Shown here piece after piece: positions 52,036 through 61,524 of a DNA stretch of 64,000 nucleotides. Both the position numbers and the translations under genes were made by a program. Source of the DNA: Nocardia suismassiliense (GTDB lineage Bacteria; Actinomycetota; Actinomycetes; Mycobacteriales; Mycobacteriaceae); NCBI RefSeq assembly GCF_900269665.1, contig NZ_LT985361.1:3639982-3703981 (forward strand), in the 5' to 3' direction. Under the pieces are notes generated by a model that saw only the letters and a program-made list of their open reading frames with translations, had not been told where the DNA came from and did not search any database. Positions within the stretch are counted from its first letter, which is position 1. Each line of letters starts with the position of its first letter.

Positions 52036-53262
52036 TCACTTCAGGAGTTCTTCGGCGAAGCCATCCGTGGTGGCCGAGGGGGTTCCGGTGGGGTGGTAGC
52101 GGCTGGTGGTGCTCATCCAATCGTTGTGGCCTCTCAGCCAGTCGCCGAGTCCGGTTACGTAGCGGATTACGTGCTGCTGCTCCGTCTCTGACAGGTGTAG
52201 ATCTTCGAAAAGTTGGGGCAGTTCGTCGCGCAGTGCGAGGAAGCGACTGATCTGGCCTTCGACGATCCGTTGGATTTCGTCTATCGCGTCTTGGAGAGAA
52301 TATCGGTTCTGCTTAACCAGAACGGCCACCATGTTGTAGACCTCTCCACGGGCGTGTTCCTTTTCGTAGGAGTAAACGTCGTTGCAGATGAAGGGCACGT
52401 CGCTGGCGATCTGCCGCATCAGTCGTAGGTGGGGGCTGTGGAAGGCGATGACAGGGAGTTGGACGCGATTCAGCCGCTCTATCATGTCGGCGACGACCTC
52501 TGTACCCGCGCAACCTCGGCGGATCGTCAGGTAATCGTCGAGGGCGGGGATCTGCTGTTCGTGGCGCCGGATTTGCTCGTGCGGGTAGGCGGCGAAGTAG
52601 CGTTCCCAGTCACCAGCAGTGCGGGACACCCATAAGGTTGACATGTTCTGACGACCCCGGCGCACGAGATCTTCGAAAGCGTGAGTTACTGGCGAGTCTG
52701 GTTGGGCGGTGGGAGCCTGATGGGCGATAGCAATAAGATTCTTACAAACAGAGCCCGCCTGGCCGATGTCGCGGACTTGCAACGTATCGAACTGGTCGTC
52801 GAAGAGGAAAAAGAATGCCAACATATCCGTGGCAAGTGCGAGGTCGTTCGGTGTCGCCTCGGGCCAGCAGTCTGCACCGTGGCGACCTACTTCCCAATCG
52901 GTGTACGCGTGTTCAGCTTCCGGACTGGTGACCATCCCGTGGTCGCGAAGCCAAGTCATGTTTTGTTTCTCAGCGTAGGCGCGATGCGGGTTGGACCGGG
53001 CGGGGATCGGGATGTCGAAGTGTGGCAGCGTAATCGAGCTGCTGGGCGCGAGCGCGCTGGGACCGGCCTTGAATGGGTTGTCCCTGAAAGGGTCTGGTTG
53101 CCGTCGTCTGAGTGCTCGGATGCTTGTCGTGCCCATGCCGGTGGGGCTGGTGGGTATGGCGCCGGTGCGTCGCAGGGTTGATACTTCGGAGAACACAGGG
53201 ACCTCCAGGGAATGGCTGCCGGCGTGAACCGGAGCGTCGGATACTTGGTATGACCTAGGCAT
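52036..53262 (-). CDS. Class I terpene cyclase with long N-terminal extension (likely encapsulin cargo)
   Basis: A 408-residue product. Its aspartate-rich metal motif is FFLFDDQFDTLQV (about residue 153); the NSE triad is ICNDVYSYEKEHARGE; a C-terminal RY pair is in STTSRYHP. The catalytic fold begins near residue 80 (LPHFDIPIPARSNPH). The first 80 residues are rich in Ser, Thr, Pro, Ala and lack secondary structure; segment SPTGMGTTSIRAL (39-51) resembles the GPTGLGT-like part of 2-methylisoborneol synthase extensions, which direct enzymes into family 2B encapsulins. The DDxxD type points to a sesquiterpene or related product. The start directly abuts the stop of the reductase gene. Confidence 0.87.
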   Translation of the reverse strand: MPRSYQVSDAPVHAGSHSLEVPVFSEVSTLRRTGAIPTSPTGMGTTSIRALRRRQPDPFRDNPFKAGPSALAPSSSITLPHFDIPIPARSNPHRAYAEKQNMTWLRDHGMVTSPEAEHAYTDWEVGRHGADCWPEATPNDLALATDMLAFFFLFDDQFDTLQVRDIGQAGSVCKNLIAIAHQAPTAQPDSPVTHAFEDLVRRGRQNMSTLWVSRTAGDWERYFAAYPHEQIRRHEQQIPALDDYLTIRRGCAGTEVVADMIERLNRVQLPVIAFHSPHLRLMRQIASDVPFICNDVYSYEKEHARGEVYNMVAVLVKQNRYSLQDAIDEIQRIVEGQISRFLALRDELPQLFEDLHLSETEQQHVIRYVTGLGDWLRGHNDWMSTTSRYHPTGTPSATTDGFAEELLK

Positions 53263-54951
53263 TCAGGTGGTGGCCGGATAGTCGACCTCCTTATGCGCCG
53301 CGATATCGAGAATCGTGCCCGTGTCGGTGAATTTGACGCGCGGGCAGCCGTTCGCCTGTCCCGCCGCGCGTTCTGCGGAATCAATGGCATGCCAACCGGT
53401 TTCGTCGATGTACTGAGGTCTCCGGGTAGCGAGCAGTTCGGCGAATGCGGTGCGGTTACCAGCGGGTGGCGCTAGTGCGCCGGCGAGAAAATCGGTGACG
53501 AGGTGTTCCACGGTTTCTTCGGCGTCGAAACGGTTGGTGCCGATCACGCCTTGTGCGCCCCGTTTGACCCATCCCGTCACATACAGCCCCCGGAGCGGTT
53601 GGCGGTTGCTGTCGATGACTCGACCCTGCTCATTGGGTACCACCGCGCGGCGGGTGTCGAAGGGGAGGTCGCGGATGGGTTGTGCGCGATAGCCGACAGA
53701 TCGGAGAACCAACGATGTCTCGATGCTGCCGGTTCGGCCGGTCGGTTCGGCGACATGTGCGCCGTCTACGAGCCGTATCTCGTTGTGCACGAACTTCACT
53801 CGTTCTACTTGACCGTGGCCGTAGTAGGCGACCGGTGACAGTAGGTATCGAAATTCGATGCGCCGGGAGCCGGAGCCGGTCGGCGTGGCCGCGTATTCAG
53901 CTGTCAATGCGTATTTGAAGGCGGCGGTAGGGTCGTCGAGGAGGGACCGGCTGATCGGATCGAGCACGAGAGCGCTCTCGTCGATGACGACGTCGACGTT
54001 CGGGAGGTAGGCCAACGCGAGGAACTCCGTGGACGTATATGCCGCATGCACCGGAGTCCTACGCCCGAGGAGCACTACCTCACGAATCATGCTGTTACGC
54101 AGTGCTTCCAGCGCTGGCGGGGAGATATCGGTGATGGCCAGGTCTGCGGGATCGGCGGTGAGGATGCGCGCCACATCTAAAGCGACATTGCCGTTGCCGA
54201 TGATGACGGCTCTGTCACCGGTGAGGTCGTATTCGTTGTCGGCGCAGTCGGGGTGGCCGTTGTACCAGGCAACGAACTCAGTGGCGGAGCGGCTACCGGG
54301 CAACTCCTCACCGGGCACGCCGGTCCGGTGATCGGTGGCGGTGCCGACGGCGTAGATCACCGCATGGTGGTGGTCGAGCAGTTCGGCCTGCGAGATATGC
54401 TCGCCGACAGTCACATTGAAGTACCGCTGCACTCCGGCCGCAGTGTGCGTCGAGTCGAAGACCTCAATGATTCGTTTGGTATCGGGGTGATCGGGAGCTA
54501 CGCCCGCACGCACTAGCCCACCGGGTGTTGGCAGCTTCTCGATCACATCGATCTCCGCGTCGGCCCGGCGCAGCAGCGCCTCGACCGCATAGGAGGCCGC
54601 GGGCCCGGCGCCGACGATCGCCACCCGTAGTTTCCGACCTGTCGCGGGCACGCGACGTACTGCGGGCAACGGACTGGTGATGTCGGGTTGCAGTGGATGC
54701 TTGTCGTAGTAGTCGGCATTGATATCGGCGTAACGCCGCAGTGGCGCGATGAGATCGTCTTCGGAGAAGATCGCGTCTACCGGACACGGAGGCACGCAGC
54801 TGCCGCAGTCGATGCAGGTCGCAGGGTCGATATGCAGTATCTCCGCGGTCGCGTATTCGGCTTGGTCGGGTGTCGGGCGAATGCAATCGACGGGACACTC
54901 GGAAATACAGCTGGCGTCCTTACAACAGCGCTGCGTGATGACGTAGGCCAT
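53263..54951 (-). CDS. Ferredoxin fused to ferredoxin-NADP reductase (FprB-like)
   Basis: A 562-residue fusion. Residues 1-70 are a two-cluster ferredoxin: CCKDASCISECPVDCI and CIDCGSCVPPCPVDAI. Residues 108-560 are an adrenodoxin-reductase-like flavoprotein, with VAIVGAGPAASYAVEALL (FAD) and VIIGNGNVALDVARIL (NADP). This shape matches mycobacterial FprB. It can pass electrons from NADPH to iron-sulfur enzymes. Its start directly follows the IspG stop, and its stop is directly followed by cyclase 1. The likely partners are IspG and IspH, which need two electrons each. Confidence 0.9.
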   Translation of the reverse strand: MAYVITQRCCKDASCISECPVDCIRPTPDQAEYATAEILHIDPATCIDCGSCVPPCPVDAIFSEDDLIAPLRRYADINADYYDKHPLQPDITSPLPAVRRVPATGRKLRVAIVGAGPAASYAVEALLRRADAEIDVIEKLPTPGGLVRAGVAPDHPDTKRIIEVFDSTHTAAGVQRYFNVTVGEHISQAELLDHHHAVIYAVGTATDHRTGVPGEELPGSRSATEFVAWYNGHPDCADNEYDLTGDRAVIIGNGNVALDVARILTADPADLAITDISPPALEALRNSMIREVVLLGRRTPVHAAYTSTEFLALAYLPNVDVVIDESALVLDPISRSLLDDPTAAFKYALTAEYAATPTGSGSRRIEFRYLLSPVAYYGHGQVERVKFVHNEIRLVDGAHVAEPTGRTGSIETSLVLRSVGYRAQPIRDLPFDTRRAVVPNEQGRVIDSNRQPLRGLYVTGWVKRGAQGVIGTNRFDAEETVEHLVTDFLAGALAPPAGNRTAFAELLATRRPQYIDETGWHAIDSAERAAGQANGCPRVKFTDTGTILDIAAHKEVDYPATT

Positions 54952-56085
54952 CTAGTAACCTCCCGCCTGCGGCAACGAAGCTGAGCTGTCGTCTCGTGCG
55001 ACCAGGGCTTGCGCTTCTTCCAGCAGCGTCTCGACGATGAGATGCTCCGGAACTGTGCGCACGACTCGGCCTTTGACGAAAATCTGGCCCTTCCCGTTGC
55101 CGGATGAGACGCCCAGGTCGGCTTCGCGCGCTTCGCCGGGACCGTTGACCACACAACCCATCACCGCAACGCGCAGCGGATGGGGAAACCCCTGGAAGGC
55201 GGCTTCGACCCGGTTGGCGAGACGGTGAATATCGACCTGGACGCGACCACAACCGGGACAGGAGACGATTTCGAGTTTCCGAGCCCGCAATCCGAGGGCT
55301 TGAAGAATGTGGCAGCCTGCTTTGACCTGCTCGACCGGTGGCGCGGAGATCGACACACGAATGGTGTCCCCGATACCTTCCATGAGCAGGATGCCGAACG
55401 CGGCCGCCGACTTGATGGCGCCCTGCAAAGTCGGACCGGCTTCTGTCACGCCGAGATGGATCGGATAGTCGCAGCGTTGGGCGAGTAGCCGATTGGCCGC
55501 GACCATGGTCAGCGGATCGTGGTGTTTGACCGCGATTTTCAAGTTGCCGAAGCCGTGTTCCTCGAAAAGTGCCGCCTCGTGCAGCGCCGACTCCACCAAA
55601 GCTTCCGGAGTCGCCGCACCGTATTTCTCGAGCACGCGTGGGTCGAGAGATCCCGCGTTGACCCCGACTCTGATCGGCACGCCTGCTGCGTCGGCGGCTC
55701 GTGCTATCTCGCCGATCCGATCGTCGAATTGCCTGATGTTGCCGGGATTGACACGGACGGCGGCGCAACCCGCTTCGATTGCGGCGAACACATAACGCGG
55801 CTGGAAGTGGATGTCGGCGATGACCGGAATCGGTGACTTGGCGGTGATGGTCGGTAGCGCAGCGGCGTCCTCGGGTGTCGGGACAGCGACCCGGACGATG
55901 TCACAACCCGCGGCGGTGATCTGGGCGATCTGCTGCAAGGTGGCGTCGACGTCGCAAGTGCGTGTGGTGGTCATGGTCTGGACCGAGATCGGTGCGCCGC
56001 CGCCGACCGCGATGCCGCCGATGTGGAGTTGCCTGCTGCGGCGCCTGCTCCGCGTCTCCGGCAGACCGAGGTCAGTGGCGGTCAT
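54952..56085 (-). CDS. ispG: 4-hydroxy-3-methylbut-2-enyl diphosphate synthase (IspG)
   Basis: A 377-residue product of the bacterial two-domain form. The TIM barrel starts IGGIAVGGGAPISVQTMT and includes VPIRVGVNAGSLDPRVL; the C-terminal iron-sulfur region has SCPGCGRVQVD and MGCVVNGPGEAREAD, whose cysteines hold a 4Fe-4S cluster. It makes HMBPP from MEcPP, the penultimate MEP step. Its ATG at 56085 overlaps the dxs gene by 14 bp. As a likely second copy beyond the housekeeping one, it is a dedicated supply for this locus. Confidence 0.92.
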   Translation of the reverse strand: MTATDLGLPETRSRRRSRQLHIGGIAVGGGAPISVQTMTTTRTCDVDATLQQIAQITAAGCDIVRVAVPTPEDAAALPTITAKSPIPVIADIHFQPRYVFAAIEAGCAAVRVNPGNIRQFDDRIGEIARAADAAGVPIRVGVNAGSLDPRVLEKYGAATPEALVESALHEAALFEEHGFGNLKIAVKHHDPLTMVAANRLLAQRCDYPIHLGVTEAGPTLQGAIKSAAAFGILLMEGIGDTIRVSISAPPVEQVKAGCHILQALGLRARKLEIVSCPGCGRVQVDIHRLANRVEAAFQGFPHPLRVAVMGCVVNGPGEAREADLGVSSGNGKGQIFVKGRVVRTVPEHLIVETLLEEAQALVARDDSSASLPQAGGY

Positions 56086-57907
56086 CAGGTTGTCCTCCTC
56101 GCCGGCCTCGAAGCTGCGCGCGGAGGCGATGAATGGTCGCGACTATGCCGCGTGCCGACAGATCGGCCGCGTCGAGCAGCTCGGATCTGCTTCCGTGCGG
56201 AAGGAATTGGGCCGGCAGCCCGAGGTTGTACACCGGGGTGCGGTGGCCGGCGTCGAGGAACGACTGGGCGATCGCGGTCCCCACACCAGACGATCGAGTG
56301 TTGTCCTCGACCGTGAGGATCACCTCGTACGGTGCTCCCAGCTCGATGAGCTCTGGCGGCACGGGGACAATCCAGCGAGGATCCGCCACCGTGACATCGA
56401 TGCCCAGCGTGCTCAACTGACGGCACGCTTCAATGCAGTCGGCACCAAGGGGGCCGACGGCAATCAGCAGGACCTCGGGTCTGTCCGCGCGAGCCAGAAT
56501 ATCTACACACCCGATCCGTTCGGTAGCCGCGATTTCTGCTCCGGCCGCCGCTTTGGGAAAGCGCACCGCCGTCGGCCCGGTGGCGCACGCGACGGCTTCG
56601 TTCAACAACTCGCGTAACTGGGTCGCGTCGCGCGGCGCGGCGATACGCATGCCGGGCACGATGCCCAGCACCGAGATATCCCACATCCCATGGTGGCTGG
56701 CGCCGTCGGGCCCGGTGACTCCGGCCCGGTCCAGCACAAAGGTGACCGGCAGCCGGTGCAGTGCGACGTCCATCAGGATTTGGTCGAAGGCGCGGTTGAG
56801 GAAGGTGGAGTAGATCGTTACGACCGGATGCTTGCCCGCCATGGCCAGCCCGGCGGCGCTGGTGACGGCATGCTGCTCGGCCAGACCCACATCGAAACAG
56901 CGGTGTGGGAACCGCTGTGCAAACGACCGCAGTCCGGTCGGGCCTGCCATCGCGGCCGTGATGGCGACGATATCGCTGCGCCGCTCGGCGATCGCGGTGA
57001 GTTCGGCGGTGAAGACATCAGTCCATGTGGTTGCGTTGACGCGAGGGCCGGTCGTGTGCAGCTTTTCCTGGTCGCGCACGGCAGGCTCATAACCCTTGCC
57101 CTTGACGGTGACCACATGAACCACCGCGGGTCGTGCCAGGCGGCGGGCCGCGTGCAGCGCCGACTCGACGGCGGCGATGTCGTGGCCGTCGACTGGGCCG
57201 AGGTAGGCCAGACCGAGTTGTTCGAAGATGTTGCTGGACGGTCGGATTCGTGCCGGATCTGGGTCTGTCACCTCGGTGAGCTGATGGCTCAGCAGCGCCA
57301 GGTGCGTGGCGACAGCTCCCGCGGTGGGTGAATAAGAGTAGCCATTATCGTTCAGGACAACGGTCACCGGACGGTCCGGTGCCGCACCGAGATTATTGAG
57401 AGCCTCGTAGGCGAGGCCGCCGGTCAGGGCACCATCGCCGACGATCGCGACGACGGCCCGGTCGGCACACTGGTTGAGCTGGTGCGCCTTGGCGATGCCG
57501 TCGGCGTAGGCGAGTGCCGTCGAGGCGTGGCTGTTCTCGATGACATCGTGGGGAGACTCCGCACGATTCGGATATCCGGACAGACCGCCGGGTTGTCGCA
57601 GCGAATGGGCGAAGGTACGCAGGCGGCCGGTGAGCAGCTTGTGCGGGTATGTCTGGTGGCCTGTGTCGAAAAGCAATGTATCGCGGGGTGATTCGAAGAC
57701 GCGGTGCAGCGCGATGGTGAGTTCGACGACGCCGAGGTTAGGTCCGAGGTGTCCGCCGAAATCGTTGACAGTGTCGATGATCACCTGGCGGATCTGATCG
57801 GCAACCGCGGAAAGCTGTGCAGGCGAAAGCTTTCGAAGTTGCGCTGGGTTCTGTGCTTGTTCGAGGAGTTGGTCGGCTTCCTCGGGTGCGGAAATAGTTG
57901 TGCTCAT
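56072..57907 (-). CDS. dxs: 1-deoxy-D-xylulose-5-phosphate synthase (Dxs)
   Basis: A 611-residue product, the entry enzyme of the MEP pathway (pyruvate plus glyceraldehyde 3-phosphate, TPP-dependent). Thiamine motif: IVGDGALTGGLAYEALNN; then LGPVDGHD, CFDVGLAEQHAVTSAAG, and VLDRAGVTGPDGASHHG. ATG 57907 was chosen, which overlaps the ispH stop as ATGA; the frame is open further upstream but that part is shadow. Length is normal for the family (about 620). It probably duplicates a housekeeping dxs. Confidence 0.92.
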   Translation of the reverse strand: MSTTISAPEEADQLLEQAQNPAQLRKLSPAQLSAVADQIRQVIIDTVNDFGGHLGPNLGVVELTIALHRVFESPRDTLLFDTGHQTYPHKLLTGRLRTFAHSLRQPGGLSGYPNRAESPHDVIENSHASTALAYADGIAKAHQLNQCADRAVVAIVGDGALTGGLAYEALNNLGAAPDRPVTVVLNDNGYSYSPTAGAVATHLALLSHQLTEVTDPDPARIRPSSNIFEQLGLAYLGPVDGHDIAAVESALHAARRLARPAVVHVVTVKGKGYEPAVRDQEKLHTTGPRVNATTWTDVFTAELTAIAERRSDIVAITAAMAGPTGLRSFAQRFPHRCFDVGLAEQHAVTSAAGLAMAGKHPVVTIYSTFLNRAFDQILMDVALHRLPVTFVLDRAGVTGPDGASHHGMWDISVLGIVPGMRIAAPRDATQLRELLNEAVACATGPTAVRFPKAAAGAEIAATERIGCVDILARADRPEVLLIAVGPLGADCIEACRQLSTLGIDVTVADPRWIVPVPPELIELGAPYEVILTVEDNTRSSGVGTAIAQSFLDAGHRTPVYNLGLPAQFLPHGSRSELLDAADLSARGIVATIHRLRAQLRGRRGGQPDDRH

Positions 57908-58884
57908 TGTTGTCGCCTTACGTAGGTGGGAGGGGCGAAAGCCACGTCTTCGACGGCGACGGCATGCTCTTGGACGGTGATCGGCCCGTCGGCCCGCAAC
58001 CTCTCGAGGACGGCTTCGACCAGAGCTGAGGGCGCGGACGCGCCTGCGGAGAGGCCGATCGTGCCGGCCGATTCGAGCCAGGCCGGTTCGATCGCCGCGG
58101 CGTCCTCGATCAGATACGCCGGTGTCCCGCATCGTTGCGCCACCTCCACCATGCGCTGGGTATTGGAGGAGTTGGCCGAGCCGACGACCAGTACGACATC
58201 GCTACGGCGGGCGACTTCCTCGACCGCGTGCTGGCGGTTGGTGCTGGCGTAGCAGATATCGGCGCTGGCAGGCCCGCGCAAGTGCGGGAACCGTTCGCGC
58301 AGTGCCGCCACGGTATCGGCAGTCTCTTCGACCGACAGCGTGGTCTGGGTGAGATAGGAAACGCGGGACTCGTCCGGGATATCGAGGGTGGCCACTTGTG
58401 CCGGGGTGTCGACGACCACGGTCGTTTCCGGTGCTTCGCCGAACGTTCCGTCGATCTCTTCGTGTCCGCCGTGTCCGATCAACACGATCGTGTCACCGCG
58501 CGCCGCGAAACGCCGGGCTTCGGCATGGACCTTGGTGACCAAGGGACAGCACGCGTCGACAACGATCAGTCCGCGGTGCACGGCCTGTTCGCGAACCTGC
58601 GGGGAAACACCGTGCGCCGAGAACACCACCGTGGCCCCGCTCGGCACTTCATCCAGCTCCTCGACGAATACCGCGCCGCGGGCCGCGAGTTCGGCCACCA
58701 CATGAGTGTTGTGCACGATCTGTTTTCGCACGTAGACCGGCTCCTGCCGATTCGATACGGCCAGTAGGCGTTCGACCGTATCGATCGCGCGATCGACGCC
58801 GGCGCAGAACGACCGCGGCGACGCGAGCAGAACCGTTTTCGGCGTGCGCGCTCCTCCACCGAGTGTGGGTTTATGCGCGGCCAC
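57904..58884 (-). CDS. ispH: 4-hydroxy-3-methylbut-2-enyl diphosphate reductase (IspH)
   Basis: A 326-residue product. The three cluster cysteines are in PRSFCAGVDRAI, VVDACCPLVTKVH and DICYASTNRQHAVEE; active-site segments are IVHNTHVV and IGHGGHEEIDGT (HEE rather than the usual HPE). It reduces HMBPP to IPP and DMAPP. It is followed by dxs (4-bp overlap) and preceded by the encapsulin gene, whose stop lies three bases before its start. Confidence 0.92.
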   Translation of the reverse strand: MAAHKPTLGGGARTPKTVLLASPRSFCAGVDRAIDTVERLLAVSNRQEPVYVRKQIVHNTHVVAELAARGAVFVEELDEVPSGATVVFSAHGVSPQVREQAVHRGLIVVDACCPLVTKVHAEARRFAARGDTIVLIGHGGHEEIDGTFGEAPETTVVVDTPAQVATLDIPDESRVSYLTQTTLSVEETADTVAALRERFPHLRGPASADICYASTNRQHAVEEVARRSDVVLVVGSANSSNTQRMVEVAQRCGTPAYLIEDAAAIEPAWLESAGTIGLSAGASAPSALVEAVLERLRADGPITVQEHAVAVEDVAFAPPTYVRRQQ

Positions 58885-58887
58885 CGC

Positions 58888-60333
58888 TCAGGCCCCTCGG
58901 GGCGCGGAGATGTTGACGTTGTCGAGAATGCCGATTGCATCGGGCACCAGGATCGCGACGGAATAATAAGCAGTGACCAAGTATTCGATAATGGCGCGCT
59001 GGGTGATTCCCATATAACGGACGTTCAGGCCGGGCTCGTATTCGTCGGGCAGCGCGGTTTTGTAGAGCCCGACCACGCCCTCCTCCCGTTCACCGGTGCG
59101 CATAGCGATGATCGAGGTGGTGTGGCGGGGTGAGATCGGGATCTTGGAGCACGGATACAAGGGAGTTCCACGCCACGTCACCACACGGTGACCGTCGATG
59201 ATCGTCGTTTCCGGAACCAGGCCTCTGCGGTTGCACTCACGGCCGAACGCCGCGATGGCTTTCGGGTGAGCCAGCAGGAGATCGGTCCGGCGGCGCATAG
59301 CGAGCAGGTCATCGATGTCGTCGGGGCTCGGTGGGCCCGTTTGCGTCGAGATGCGCTGGTCGTAGTCGGTGTTGTGCAGCAGACCGAAGTCGCGGTTGTT
59401 GAGCAACTCCCACTCCTGCTCCTCCCGAATCTCTTCGACTGTCAGTCGCACCTGCTGCTCGACCTGGTTCATGGGCTCGTTGTAGAGGTCGGCGACGCGG
59501 GTCTGAATGCGCAGGATGGTTTGGGTCAGGGACAGCTCGTACTCACGCGGCGCGAGGTCGTAGTCGACGAAGGAGGTGGACACCTCGGATTCGCCGTCAT
59601 GACCTGCGGTCAGCTCGACCACGGCCTCGCCCTTGGCGTTTACCCGCATGGATGAATTGCTGACGAACGCGTCGAGGTGATCGCGCAGGTCCTGATTGTT
59701 GTCGACCACCTCGAGAAAGCTCGACCACGGAATGACCATCAGCGTGCCCGCGGAGTCGGCTTTGACGGTGGCGGTCCACAGGGGATCGGATTGCAGGAGA
59801 GCCTCGTCGCCCAGCCGGTCGCCATCGGTCAGCACGCCGAGGGTGATCGGTTCGCCGTAACTGCCGGTCGTGCTCCGGACGAGGCGGCCGTGGACGACGA
59901 TGACCGCCTCCTGGACGGGCTGGCCCTCTTCGAGGATGACCTCGCCCGCCTCGAAACTCCTGGCGGTGCATCTACGCGCGATTTCACGCAATACCTCGAT
60001 ATTCGTGTACCCGCGCAGGGTCGGAACTCCGCACAAGCTCTCGGGGATGAGCTGGATATCGTCGGGGCCGTTGTGGCTGAACGCGATCCGGCCGCTCTGT
60101 GTTCGCAGCGACAAACGTCGGTTCACCCGGTAAGCGCCACCGGGTACATCGATCCAGGGCAGTTTACGCAACAGCCACCTCGACGTGATGCCCGCCATCA
60201 GGGGCGCAGTCTTGGTGGTGGTGGCGAGGTTTCGAGCAGCGGAGGTGCTCAGCGAGCTGTGCCCATTGCGTGTCGAAGGGGTGACTCGTTCGGCATCGTC
60301 GGGCAGGCCGACGGATTCTTCTACAGCGGTCAT
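58888..60333 (-). CDS. Family 2B encapsulin shell protein with cyclic-nucleotide-binding-like domain
   Basis: A 481-residue product. After a disordered start (1-45), residues about 60-95 begin the HK97-type shell (IDVPGGAYRVNRRLSLRTQSGR, split by its basic tail). Residues about 108-225 are a cNMP-binding domain: TNIEVLREIARRC, GEVILEEGQPVQEAVIVVHGRLVR, and DRLGDEALLQSDPLWTATV, in which the cassette Arg (PRxA) is replaced by Trp. The rest is the shell: SLTQTILRIQTRVADLYNEPMN, DLLLAHPKAIAAFGRE, YPCSKIPISPRHTTSIIAMRTGE and EYLVTAYYSVAILVPDAIG. The family forms about 24-nm shells that package cargo, in actinobacteria often terpene cyclases. ATG 60333 follows GAAGAGG. Confidence 0.92.
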   Translation of the reverse strand: MTAVEESVGLPDDAERVTPSTRNGHSSLSTSAARNLATTTKTAPLMAGITSRWLLRKLPWIDVPGGAYRVNRRLSLRTQSGRIAFSHNGPDDIQLIPESLCGVPTLRGYTNIEVLREIARRCTARSFEAGEVILEEGQPVQEAVIVVHGRLVRSTTGSYGEPITLGVLTDGDRLGDEALLQSDPLWTATVKADSAGTLMVIPWSSFLEVVDNNQDLRDHLDAFVSNSSMRVNAKGEAVVELTAGHDGESEVSTSFVDYDLAPREYELSLTQTILRIQTRVADLYNEPMNQVEQQVRLTVEEIREEQEWELLNNRDFGLLHNTDYDQRISTQTGPPSPDDIDDLLAMRRRTDLLLAHPKAIAAFGRECNRRGLVPETTIIDGHRVVTWRGTPLYPCSKIPISPRHTTSIIAMRTGEREEGVVGLYKTALPDEYEPGLNVRYMGITQRAIIEYLVTAYYSVAILVPDAIGILDNVNISAPRGA

Positions 60334-60434
60334 GACTGGCCTCTTCTGAAGGGGTTTTTGGTGTGACTTCGAATTCGGTGCGCGTGGGTGTTGATCCGAT
60401 ATGTTCAGCTTTCTGCCGGGTGGTCGGGGTCATT

Positions 60435-61481
60435 TCATCGATCACGGTCCGCCAGCATGCGTGCGAGCGCGACCAGGTCGGATGCGGCTGCGTGGCCGGG
60501 CAATGCGGCGATGGCGTCGCGAATGCAGTGGTCGCTGCACTGTTCGGCCCACGCTCTTCCACCAGCCGAATCCACCAACTCCGCGATTCGTACGATTGCT
60601 GCGGGCGTCGGACTCGTGCCGGATAGATACAATTCGGCCAATTCCGCCGACGCCGCGTCACCCGAGGACAGCGCGGCGATCACCGGCAATGTCAATTTGC
60701 GGCGCGCGAGATCGCCAGTCGGCTTACCGGTGGTACGTGGGTCTCCCCATATTCCCAACAAGTCGTCGACGAATTGAAATGCCAGTCCCAGCTGGCGACC
60801 GAATTGATCCATCATCGACACAGTGGGCCGATCGGCACCCGAAGCCACCGCGCCGAGCGCGCAGGCGCAGCCCATTATTGCCCCGGTCTTGTCCATTGCC
60901 ATGCTCATGTATGCGTCGATGCCGACGTGCTGCCGGTTATCGAACAGGCAGTCCCTGTGCTGCCCGCGGCACATCTCGATGACCGCGGTCTCCAGTGCGG
61001 TCACCGCCTGGGTCACGTGCGCCGCGGGCGTTTGATCCGAGATAATTCGCAGGGCAAGGGCGTGGAAGGTGTTGCCCAGCAATATCGCATCGGTGCGCCC
61101 CCATACGCGCCACACTGTGGGCCGGCCCCGCCGCATTTCGTCGTCATCCATGATGTCGTCATGGATCAACGTGAAATTGTGGACGAGTTCGACAGCGGCG
61201 GCATACACCGTCGCGGTGGGTGGCGCAACACCGAGACTCGCGGCCGCGGCTATCGTCAGTGCCGGCCGCAACGCCTTTCCGGACCCTCCCGTCGTCGGCG
61301 CTCCGGACTGATCCCACCATCCGAAGTGATAACCCGCCATCGAACGCAATGGCTCGGGCAAGGTGCTCACTGCGTTACGAAGAATCGGATCGCATGCGTG
61401 CTTGGCGTTGGTCAGCAGCTCGGTGGCCCGCCGGTCGGCTACATCGTATATGTGCCTGTTCGCGTTGTCTGCAATAGTCAT
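60435..61481 (-). CDS. Polyprenyl (geranyl/farnesyl-type) diphosphate synthase
   Basis: A 348-residue product of the trans-isoprenyl diphosphate synthase family. First aspartate-rich motif: HNFTLIHDDIMDDDEMRRG; second: FQFVDDLLGIWGD. A Phe five residues before the first motif and no insertion inside it suggest a short to medium chain (C10-C20), most likely FPP or GPP, but product length is inference. The N-terminal 40 residues look helical rather than disordered, so it is probably not a targeted cargo. It is followed after 101 bp by the encapsulin gene. Confidence 0.88.
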   Translation of the reverse strand: MTIADNANRHIYDVADRRATELLTNAKHACDPILRNAVSTLPEPLRSMAGYHFGWWDQSGAPTTGGSGKALRPALTIAAAASLGVAPPTATVYAAAVELVHNFTLIHDDIMDDDEMRRGRPTVWRVWGRTDAILLGNTFHALALRIISDQTPAAHVTQAVTALETAVIEMCRGQHRDCLFDNRQHVGIDAYMSMAMDKTGAIMGCACALGAVASGADRPTVSMMDQFGRQLGLAFQFVDDLLGIWGDPRTTGKPTGDLARRKLTLPVIAALSSGDAASAELAELYLSGTSPTPAAIVRIAELVDSAGGRAWAEQCSDHCIRDAIAALPGHAAASDLVALARMLADRDR

Positions 61482-61524
61482 TTGCGACCTCTTCTCGGCA
61501 GCGACGATAGACCGGAATGCAGGC

